Source: Alphaproteobacteria bacterium (GTDB lineage Bacteria > Pseudomonadota > Alphaproteobacteria > MED-G09). From it: a stretch of 7,256 bases of DNA. A model generated the notes under the pieces. It was not told the origin of the DNA. It saw only the letters and a list, made by a program, of their open reading frames with translations, and made no database searches. The stretch spans positions 1-7,256 of the forward strand of contig JABHUT010000191.1 in the NCBI GenBank assembly GCA_018658685.1. The letters run 5' to 3'. This document shows, in pieces, positions 1 through 5,591 of the stretch; the stretch's first letter is position 1, and each line of letters starts with the position of its first letter. The position numbers and the translations under genes are program-made.

Positions 1-62
1 CAGAGTTTGATTATGCAATGGCTGGATTCCTAGATTCAGTTTCTAAGGAAATGAAAATCTAA
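1..62 (+). CDS. metX: Homoserine O-acyltransferase MetX, C-terminal end only (partial)
   Basis: An open frame enters from the left edge; its first whole codon is at base 3. It gives 19 residues (EFDYAMAGFLDSV...) and stops with TAA at 60-62. The visible part is too short for motif identification. The call rests on position and on resemblance to the final helix of MetX proteins, which end in an acidic/aromatic stretch followed by a FLDSV-like segment. MetX transfers an acyl group from acyl-CoA to homoserine, the first committed step of methionine synthesis. The stop shares one base with the metW start (TAATG), typical of the translationally coupled metX-metW pair in proteobacteria. Acetyl versus succinyl specificity cannot be judged from this fragment. 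Confidence 0.7.
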   Translation, partial: EFDYAMAGFLDSVSKEMKI

Positions 63-667
63 TGAGTAATAAAAGAATAGATTTAGAATTAATTACTTCA
101 CTCGTTGATAAAGAAACTCGCGTTTTAGACATTGGTTGTGGCAATGGTGAGCTATTAGAGTCATTAAAAAGAAGAAGAAAAGTTATTGGGCAAGGCCTAG
201 AACTTAAACAAGAAAGAGTAAATCAATGTGTTGCGAAAGGATTATCAGCTATACAAGGCGATGCTGATAGAGATTTAGGGCTATATCCCAGTCAATCGTT
301 TGATTGTGTAATTCTCAGTCAGACTATACAAGCAACAGGACAGCCCAAACTCATCCTCAATGAACTTATAAGAATTGGTAAAAAAGCTATAGTATCAATT
401 CCTAACTTTGGATACTGGAAAATAAGGTTAAGCCTTGCTGTTAAAGGAAAAATGCCAATAACAAAAAAGTTATCTCATAATTGGCACGATACTCCAAATA
501 TACACTTATGTACTATTCTTGATTTTATAAACCTTTGTGAAGAATTAAATATTAAAATTGAAAAAACTATTATTTTATCTTCAAAAAAAACAAAGTCATA
601 TAAAGGAACGCCAAATAAATTTTCAAATTTACTTTCAGAAGAGGCTATTTTTCTAATTAAATCATAA
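62..667 (+). CDS. metW: MetW, methionine biosynthesis SAM-binding protein
   Basis: This 201-residue protein has a class I SAM-binding fold. Motif I is VLDIGCGNG at residues 21-29, followed by GLELKQERV near 45-53 and the acidic GDADRDL at 66-72. The segment FDCVILSQTIQATGQP at 80-95, SIPNFGYWKIR near 112-122 and SHNWHDTPNIHLCT near 138-151 are hallmarks of MetW rather than of a generic methyltransferase. Length matches the family (about 200 residues). MetW is encoded with MetX and supports homoserine acylation; in Pseudomonas it has been reported to be needed for MetX activity. Whether it methylates anything is unclear. The start overlaps the metX stop by one base, and a purine-rich AAGGA at 45-49 lies somewhat far upstream (12 nt), so translational coupling is likely. 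Its stop abuts the stop of the opposing gene. Confidence 0.93.
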   Translation: MSNKRIDLELITSLVDKETRVLDIGCGNGELLESLKRRRKVIGQGLELKQERVNQCVAKGLSAIQGDADRDLGLYPSQSFDCVILSQTIQATGQPKLILNELIRIGKKAIVSIPNFGYWKIRLSLAVKGKMPITKKLSHNWHDTPNIHLCTILDFINLCEELNIKIEKTIILSSKKTKSYKGTPNKFSNLLSEEAIFLIKS

Positions 668-684
668 TTAGGATCTAATTTTTT
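666..684 (+). terminator. Possible weak intrinsic terminator for metX-metW
   Basis: AATTAG at 666-671 and CTAATT at 675-680 form a 6-bp stem with a GAT loop, and a run of six T residues spans 679-684. The layout is that of an intrinsic terminator for + strand transcription, but the stem has only one G-C pair. It overlaps the metW stop and lies inside the 3' end of the opposing gene. On the minus strand the stem is not followed by a T run, so it would serve metW only. Confidence 0.35.
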
Positions 685-1381
685 GCATTACCTTTCTTTT
701 GATAATTTTTTTTTCTTTTAAAATAGCTGTAGAATAATTTTTTCTTGCTCTAACTATTATTACACCTGAAAAGAATTTCAAAAAACTCTTACTAGCTTTT
801 TCGAAAATATTAGCTCTATCGAGAATAAACTGATTATTAATAGGCGGAAAGAATAATGAATTACTAAAATTGATAGGCATAAAAAAGTTATTCAATAATA
901 AAGAATTCAATTCAGAAAAACTAAATGTCCGAAGTGAAGAAAGATTATTTTTATAATAAGGTCTCCACAGACCAAATGAATTAGGAACAACAATAAGAAT
1001 TTCTCCATTCTTATCTAATGATCTCCATGCCTCTCTTAAAAATTTATTATGATCAGTTAAATACTCAAAACTATGGATTACCAATAATCTATCCAATGAT
1101 AAATCATCAATTGGCAATATATATTCATTGACTGAAACAGTCAGATTTTTATTATTCACATCGAAATGATGTAACCCATGACTACTAGGAACCAAAAAAA
1201 ATGTTCTTTGTGTTTTTTTATTTATTGATCGTAGATATGGAGAGCAAAACCCTATAGCAGCTATCCTTGAGTTATTAATTGGTTTCCATAGATTTAAGAT
1301 TTTTTGAGATAAAATATTAGAAACAGCTTTTCCTAAAAAACTTAAGTAAAACATTTTAAAATTATCAATATTTTTTTTCAT
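668..1381 (-). CDS. Class I SAM-dependent methyltransferase-like protein next to gloB
   Basis: This 237-residue protein resembles the methyltransferase-like proteins encoded divergently from gloB in many alphaproteobacteria. The N-terminus (FYLSFLGKAVSNIL) is followed by AAIGFCSPYL at 41-50, where most methyltransferases have a glycine-rich motif I. An aspartate-containing segment, IDDLSLDRLLVIHSFEYL, lies at 91-108. WRSLDKNGEILIVVPN at about 119-134 is the usual strand after motif III, and GLWRPYY ends at 143. The tail is lysine-rich and may bind nucleic acid or simply reflect base composition. Motif I keeps G44 and the PYL signature of this family but lacks the classic GxGxG, so SAM binding is probable rather than shown. 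No substrate is known to me. The ATG at 1381 follows directly on an AT-rich leader with no clear Shine-Dalgarno. The gene has A runs of 8 and 9 bases at its two ends. Confidence 0.75.
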   Translation of the reverse strand: MKKNIDNFKMFYLSFLGKAVSNILSQKILNLWKPINNSRIAAIGFCSPYLRSINKKTQRTFFLVPSSHGLHHFDVNNKNLTVSVNEYILPIDDLSLDRLLVIHSFEYLTDHNKFLREAWRSLDKNGEILIVVPNSFGLWRPYYKNNLSSLRTFSFSELNSLLLNNFFMPINFSNSLFFPPINNQFILDRANIFEKASKSFLKFFSGVIIVRARKNYSTAILKEKKIIKRKVMQKIRS

Positions 1382-1391
1382 ATTATATACT
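1362..1391 (+). promoter_or_regulatory. Possible sigma-70-type promoter for gloB
   Basis: TTATCA at 1362-1367 (4 of 6 against TTGACA) and TATACT at 1386-1391 (5 of 6 against TATAAT) are 18 bp apart. Transcription would begin near 1398, giving a leader of about 22 nt that contains the GGAG ribosome site of gloB. The -35 box lies inside the first codons of the divergent gene, so the two genes would share control DNA. The call rests on hexamer match and spacing only. Confidence 0.3.
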
Positions 1392-1395
1392 CATC

Positions 1396-1401
1396 ATTAT
1401 A
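1396..1401 (-). promoter_or_regulatory. Possible -10 box for the methyltransferase-like gene
   Basis: On the minus strand this reads TATAAT. Transcription would begin roughly at 1389, leaving a leader of only about 8 nt before the ATG at 1381, that is, a nearly leaderless mRNA. That fits the missing Shine-Dalgarno. A second TATAAT at 1382-1387 touches the ATG and is too close to be used. No convincing -35 box is visible, and such hexamers are common by chance in DNA this AT-rich. Confidence 0.22.
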
Positions 1402-1409
1402 TCATATAC

Positions 1410-1413
1410 GGAG
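1410..1413 (+). promoter_or_regulatory. Ribosome binding site that sets the TTG start of gloB
   Basis: GGAG sits 6 nt before the TTG at 1420-1422, an ideal spacing. There is no ATG in frame until codon 28, which lies inside the conserved first beta strands of the fold. The Shine-Dalgarno therefore supports TTG as the true start. Confidence 0.7.
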
Positions 1414-1419
1414 ACTCTT

Positions 1420-2211
1420 TTGATAGTACAACAAATTTGGACGGCTAATAAATTTCGAAATTTTAATTACTTAATTGTTTGCCCTAAGTCTGGAGAGGCG
1501 ATGGCGATTGATCCACTCGATTATGAGCAATGTCTCTCCATTAGTAAAAAAAATGGTTGGGAAATAACAAAAATATTAAATACACATGAGCATTGGGACC
1601 ATATTGGAGGCAATCAACATTTAATAGAGAAAACTGGTGCTCAACTTCTTGCTCATCAAAATGCAAAAGATGCAATTGAGAATATAGATATTGGCTTAAA
1701 AGCTGGCGATAGTGTTAAAATTGGCAAAACAATTGAATTAGAAGTCTTAGATACACCAGGTCATACTATGAGCCATGTATGTTTATTTGCAAATAATGAT
1801 AAACCTGCACTTTTTTGTGGTGATACGCTTTTTAATGCAGGCGTAGGGCATTGCAAGGGTGGAGGAAATCCTGAAGACCTTTATGGGACTTTTGTTAATC
1901 AATTATTCCATCTACCAGACCATACAGAAATTTATCCAGGTCATGATTATTGGGAAAATAATTTAAAATTTACTCTTGATAGGGAACCAGGGAATATTAA
2001 AGCTCAAAAAATGATAAATGAAGATGGAATAAAAGATCCCAATAATCCTCTTGTTTCAACTCTAGGAATAGAAAAAGAGGTGAATACTTTCTTTCGTTTA
2101 AAAAATACCGAAGTTATAGAAAATTTAAGAAAAACATTTCCTGATCTATCCGAAAATCCTGGAATGAAAGAAGTATTTCTTAAGCTAAGAGAATTAAGGA
2201 ATGACTGGTAA
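1420..2211 (+). CDS. gloB: Hydroxyacylglutathione hydrolase (glyoxalase II) family protein
   Basis: This 263-residue metallo-beta-lactamase-fold hydrolase has the full binuclear metal site: THEHWDH at 55-61 (H56, H58, D60, H61), H115 in DTPGHT, D135 in CGDTLF and H175 in YPGHDY. The C-terminal part (about 177-263) matches the extra helical domain of glyoxalase II and ends LRELRNDW. R257 and R260 fall where the human enzyme has its glutathione-binding R249 and K252. Glyoxalase II hydrolyses S-lactoylglutathione to lactate and glutathione in the cytoplasm, finishing methylglyoxal removal. The loop after D135 reads NAGVGHCKGGG instead of the usual GCGR/K-x-x-EGT, so this is a divergent subfamily and the natural thioester may differ. 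It starts at TTG with a good GGAG and diverges from the methyltransferase-like gene. No gloA is in the window. Confidence 0.85.
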   Translation: MIVQQIWTANKFRNFNYLIVCPKSGEAMAIDPLDYEQCLSISKKNGWEITKILNTHEHWDHIGGNQHLIEKTGAQLLAHQNAKDAIENIDIGLKAGDSVKIGKTIELEVLDTPGHTMSHVCLFANNDKPALFCGDTLFNAGVGHCKGGGNPEDLYGTFVNQLFHLPDHTEIYPGHDYWENNLKFTLDREPGNIKAQKMINEDGIKDPNNPLVSTLGIEKEVNTFFRLKNTEVIENLRKTFPDLSENPGMKEVFLKLRELRNDW

Positions 2212-2214
2212 AAT

Positions 2215-2229
2215 AATTAATTAATTTTT
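2215..2229. terminator. AT-only palindrome at the gloB/transporter convergence
   Basis: AATTAATTAATT at 2215-2226 is a perfect palindrome covering the 5-bp gap and both stop codons, with a T run at 2225-2229 on the + strand and an A-then-T4 stretch on the other side. It could act as a weak two-way terminator, but with no G-C pairs the hairpin would be unstable. The pattern could also come from base composition alone. Confidence 0.22.
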
Positions 2230-3113
2230 AATTTAGGCAAAATCTGAACCAATAATATCCCGAGAAGAATTAATGTAGCCCCTATAAGACCTTTAAAATT
2301 TAATACTTCAGAGAGTATAAACCAGCCAAAAATAGCTGCAAAAACTGCCTCAGAACTCATTATAAGTGCAGCAGGAGTTGGTGAAACTAATCTTTGACCA
2401 AACATTTGCAGGGTAAAGCCTATACAAACTGATCCTAACGAACAGTAAAGCAATGTAAAAATTGCATGACTATTGACAATCTGAAAATTAAACATCAAAT
2501 TTTTTTGAAATGAAATTCCGTATAAAAATAAAAAAGCACCGCATAATATAAACTGGAAAATAGAAAAAATAAGAATAGGAAAACGTTTTACAGAGCATGA
2601 TGCAATATGAAGATGCATTGCCCAAAATAATGCACTGATAATCACCCAAATGTCTCCAGTGTTTAAATCGAGAGAAAATATACTTCCTTCGGACGTACCT
2701 AATAAAATAGAACCAAAAAAACAAATAACTACACAAGGCCAAATAGACCAATGAGGAATTTTCAAAAGGAAGATGCCGATAAGAGGTACCATCAAAACAT
2801 ATAAGCCAGTAAAAAACCCTGCATTAGTAGCAGATGTGCTGACTATACCAATCTGCTGAAATAATGCTGCTAGCCCTAATATCAGACCACTTAATGATGA
2901 GTAAATTATAAAGTGAAGCTTATTACTAACGTTTATTTCTTTAATATTAACAAACAATAATAAAATAATACCACCAATTAAAAATCTAAATGATGTAAAT
3001 TGCAAAGGTGACCAGAAGTCCATTGCAATTTTTTGTGGGACAAAAGTTGAGCCCCAGACTAATGAGGCAGTTAATAATAAAACAGATCCTTTAATTTTAG
3101 ATAGTGATATCAA
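2217..3113 (-). CDS. EamA/DMT-superfamily membrane transporter
   Basis: This 298-residue, very hydrophobic protein has about ten predicted membrane helices in two EamA repeats (roughly 10-138 and 153-292). The first helix carries SLVWGSTFVPQK (18-28 region), the typical start of drug/metabolite transporters. The second repeat ends with PTPAALIMSSEAVFAAIFGWFILSE (about 245-269), the family's most conserved stretch. Such proteins export or import small metabolites, and the substrate cannot be read from sequence. The only usable start is TTG at 3111-3113; the next Met is residue 31, which would remove the first helix. The gene begins 6 nt after the rpmF stop, in the same frame, without a visible Shine-Dalgarno, so it probably depends on ribosomes leaving rpmF. 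It is last in the minus-strand series. Confidence 0.88.
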   Translation of the reverse strand: MISLSKIKGSVLLLTASLVWGSTFVPQKIAMDFWSPLQFTSFRFLIGGIILLLFVNIKEINVSNKLHFIIYSSLSGLILGLAALFQQIGIVSTSATNAGFFTGLYVLMVPLIGIFLLKIPHWSIWPCVVICFFGSILLGTSEGSIFSLDLNTGDIWVIISALFWAMHLHIASCSVKRFPILIFSIFQFILCGAFLFLYGISFQKNLMFNFQIVNSHAIFTLLYCSLGSVCIGFTLQMFGQRLVSPTPAALIMSSEAVFAAIFGWFILSEVLNFKGLIGATLILLGILLVQILPKLKIN

Positions 3114-3119
3114 ATTAAA

Positions 3120-3305
3120 TTATTTGGCTTCTTTTGTCTCTATTACCTTTCGGCCTTTGTACATGCCGGTTTTAAGATCGATATGATGAGGTCTATGAAG
3201 TTCACCAGAATCCTTATTTTCTACATATGTAGGTACTTCGGACTGATGACCACCTCTTCTCTTTCCTCTACGAGAAGGGCTAATCTTTCTTTTTGGAACT
3301 GCCAT
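3120..3305 (-). CDS. rpmF: 50S ribosomal protein L32
   Basis: This 61-residue basic protein begins MAVPKRKISPSRRGKRRGG, the usual L32 start. It continues with PTYVENKDSGEL and RPHHIDLKTGMYKGRKV, matching alphaproteobacterial L32, which lacks the zinc-binding cysteines seen in some other bacteria. It is part of the large ribosomal subunit near the exit-tunnel side. Length is normal. A GGAG at 3312-3315 lies 6 nt before the ATG, the best ribosome site on the minus strand here and consistent with a highly expressed gene. It sits between sppA and a transporter rather than beside plsX, a common rpmF partner elsewhere. Confidence 0.97.
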   Translation of the reverse strand: MAVPKRKISPSRRGKRRGGHQSEVPTYVENKDSGELHRPHHIDLKTGMYKGRKVIETKEAK

Positions 3306-3324
3306 TTTAGACTCCAGATTTAAA

Positions 3325-3378
3325 ATTATAATATACTTGAGGGACTTATAACCCTATAGACGTTATCGAGCAAGTATA
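3325..3378 (-). promoter_or_regulatory. Dyad and -10-like box upstream of rpmF
   Basis: The sppA-rpmF gap holds a perfect 8-bp inverted repeat: TATACTTG at 3332-3339 and CAAGTATA at 3371-3378, separated by 31 bases. Inside, ATAAC/GTTAT can pair as a second 5-bp stem. Immediately next to the rpmF-proximal arm is TATAAT (minus strand, 3325-3330), a good -10 box that would give a leader of roughly 10-15 nt including the GGAG; no clear -35 box is seen. The dyad could be an operator, an attenuating RNA structure, or the terminator of sppA, although no T-rich run of the usual kind directly follows it. Which of these applies is inference. Confidence 0.38.
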
Positions 3379-3381
3379 AGA

Positions 3382-5214
3382 TTAATTGATTATAGTACAT
3401 TCTTCACAAATATAATAAAGTTGGTTCCTGTCGTTAAGGTTCTTTGACCATTTAAAAATCGAAATAAATTCATTTTTGAAATTAGCATAAAGATTATCTC
3501 TCATATCAAAATCACTTTTAAATAAAAACAAATTCAAGAATTCTATTATTAAAGAAATATTATTCTTTGTTTTGTCATATTCCTTTAGATAATAATCTTT
3601 TATCGCCGCCAGGTCTTTTGCTTTATCAACAGCATCATCAAAAGATCCAATTTGATCTATTAATCCAACCTCAAGTGCATCTTTACCAGACCATACTCTT
3701 CCTTTCGCAATTAGATTCGCCTCCTCGATAGATATACCCCTTCCATTTGCAACTATTTCGATAAAATCGTTATACAGCCTATCAACATTACCTTGAATTA
3801 AATCAACAACTTCTTCTGAGGGTGATGATAAAAGAATTCCATTATTTAGAGATCCCGCAAAAGGTGAATTACTAACACCATCCTCATTGAGGCCAATCTT
3901 TTTAATGGTTTCTTGCGCATCAAACAAGATTGCAGCAACTCCTATTGAACCGGTTACAGAAGATTCATGAGCAAAAATATAATCAGAATCAGCTGAAATC
4001 CAATACCCCCCTGACGCAGCTAAACCGCCCATGGATACAACTATAGGAATATCACGATCTTTGATTGCCAAAACTTGCTCCCTTATGATTTCTGATGCAA
4101 ATGCACTACCGCCAGGGGTGTTAACTCTTAAAACCAGAGCTTTTAAATTCTTTTCATTACGAGCTTCTTTAATCATTGCTGAAATATTCTCACCTCCAGC
4201 ACTTCCCTTAGGTTGACTTCCATCTAAAATTGTTCCTGCTATAGAAACCACACCAATAATATTTTTATTCCTTTCGGGCGAATTTTGTTCATAATCTCTG
4301 TAATGAATAAACTTCCAATCATTCTTTTCATCAGGAAATTGATCAGCTAAATATTTTTCAACTTGCACTCTAGTCATTAAGTTATCTACAAGACCTTTAT
4401 TAAGAGCTAACTTAGCCATGCTAGTATCATTGTAGTTTTGGACTAAGGCGTTTTGAATATAATTCTCTATGAATCCATTTTCCAAATTCCTATTCTTTTC
4501 AATAGATCTAGATGTAAACTCCCAGATAACTTTTAAAAGCTTAGAGTTTGACTCCTTAGATTCATTACTCATGGAGGATCTTGTAAAAATCTCAGTAGCA
4601 CTTTTATATTCACCTTTTGAAAACTGAAGAACCTTAACATCAAGTTTATCTAAAAAATCTTTAACAAAAACTCTTTTTGATGACCATCCAGTTAACATTA
4701 CCCCGCCTGACGGATGTAATATTATTTGATCGGCAAAAGATGCTATTATGTATGAAGCTTGTGAATATTGATCGGCGATAGCAATAATCTTATTACCATC
4801 AACTTTTTTAAAATTATTTAGCGCCTCAGATAAATAAAAAATATCGGCAGGATAGCCACCCAAAAAGTTGCTCAGACTAATCACTATAGTATTAATCTTT
4901 TTATCATTAGAGGCAGCTTTAATAACATTAGTGATATTTCTTAGCTCAATCTCGCTCCTTCTGCTCCCGCCAAGAAAAGACTCAAAACTGCTAACTTCTT
5001 GAGCCTGCTCTACTAGAACTCCATTCATAGGAATAAATAATGCAGTACCTTCATCGATATTGTCATTAATTTTTGAAAAAAAACTTACAATAAAAATACA
5101 AATAAAAATTAGCGTTAGGGCCCTTACAAAAAACGTAGGTATATATGAAATAACTGACCACAATAATCTTATAAAATAGACAAAGCAGTTAATAATTTTT
5201 TTAAAAATATTCAT
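3382..5214 (-). CDS. sppA: Signal peptide peptidase SppA, 67-kDa type
   Basis: This 610-residue inner-membrane serine protease is close in length to E. coli SppA (about 618). One N-terminal membrane helix (about 28-46, RALTLIFICIFIVSFF) is followed by two peptidase S49 domains. The first carries the catalytic lysine in GEYKSATE (K204, equivalent to E. coli K209). The second carries the nucleophile in MGGLAASGGYW (S401, equivalent to S409), followed by SSVTGSIGV at 418-426. Both halves of the Ser-Lys dyad are therefore present, and the enzyme should be active, with its body on the periplasmic side. It degrades signal peptides left in the membrane after secretion. The C-terminus ends YICEECTIIN, with a CxxC pair (C603, C606). 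It starts 15 nt after the DUF805 stop and so probably belongs to the lpt transcript. Confidence 0.95.
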   Translation of the reverse strand: MNIFKKIINCFVYFIRLLWSVISYIPTFFVRALTLIFICIFIVSFFSKINDNIDEGTALFIPMNGVLVEQAQEVSSFESFLGGSRRSEIELRNITNVIKAASNDKKINTIVISLSNFLGGYPADIFYLSEALNNFKKVDGNKIIAIADQYSQASYIIASFADQIILHPSGGVMLTGWSSKRVFVKDFLDKLDVKVLQFSKGEYKSATEIFTRSSMSNESKESNSKLLKVIWEFTSRSIEKNRNLENGFIENYIQNALVQNYNDTSMAKLALNKGLVDNLMTRVQVEKYLADQFPDEKNDWKFIHYRDYEQNSPERNKNIIGVVSIAGTILDGSQPKGSAGGENISAMIKEARNEKNLKALVLRVNTPGGSAFASEIIREQVLAIKDRDIPIVVSMGGLAASGGYWISADSDYIFAHESSVTGSIGVAAILFDAQETIKKIGLNEDGVSNSPFAGSLNNGILLSSPSEEVVDLIQGNVDRLYNDFIEIVANGRGISIEEANLIAKGRVWSGKDALEVGLIDQIGSFDDAVDKAKDLAAIKDYYLKEYDKTKNNISLIIEFLNLFLFKSDFDMRDNLYANFKNEFISIFKWSKNLNDRNQLYYICEECTIIN

Positions 5215-5229
5215 TTAAGTAAATACCCT

Positions 5230-5586
5230 TTATTTTGGTGATCCAAAATCATTTAGAACTTCATCACCCTTAAGACAATAAAAATAGAATAGTGGAATAA
5301 TTCCAATAATTGTTATGCTTAATAAAATCCATAGTCCAGATTTATTAATGTCATGAAGCCTTCTAATTGATACTGATAATTCAGGAATTAAAAAAATTAA
5401 ATTAGACAAAATAAGAATACCCGTTATTCCGATACTTTCAATATAGCTAAAAGAAAGAAACATTAAAATTCTAAAAAATTGCCAATACCAAAATTCTTTT
5501 CGGGTTGATCGTGTTTCAAAATCAAAAGCTCTATTAAAACAATCAATTACAGAATTAATTAAATCATCAAAAATATTTACTGTCAT
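5230..5586 (-). CDS. DUF805 family small membrane protein
   Basis: This 118-residue protein has the DUF805 signatures in order: FETRSTRKEFWYW at 23-35 (family pattern F-x-G-R-x-x-R-x-E-F-W), RRLHDINKSGLW at 75-86, and KGDEVLNDFG at 106-115. About three membrane helices lie between and around these, near 37-50, 52-68 and 86-104. The usual glycine of the FxGR motif is replaced (ETRS). Proteins of this family are widespread and have no established function. The ATG is 5 nt after the lptB stop and the stop is 15 nt before sppA, so it lies within an envelope operon. That suggests, without proving, a role in the inner membrane. The start is supported by position and by family length. Confidence 0.88.
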   Translation of the reverse strand: MTVNIFDDLINSVIDCFNRAFDFETRSTRKEFWYWQFFRILMFLSFSYIESIGITGILILSNLIFLIPELSVSIRRLHDINKSGLWILLSITIIGIIPLFYFYCLKGDEVLNDFGSPK

Positions 5587-5591
5587 AGCTA

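Noticed and set aside
2488..2751. 87-codon minus-strand open frame inside the EamA transporter gene
   Set aside because: It lies wholly within the transporter in another frame; its aromatic-rich product resembles no family I know and simply mirrors the membrane-helix codons of the real gene.
4031..4216. 61-codon + strand open frame opposite sppA
   Set aside because: It is antisense to the strongly conserved catalytic serine region of sppA, which fully explains the sequence, and there is no ribosome site or recognisable product.
4920..5214. A separate short gene or pseudogene at the sppA N-terminus
   Set aside because: The frame is continuous from the ATG at 5214 and the membrane helix plus first S49 domain follow in normal order; length agrees with the 67-kDa SppA family.
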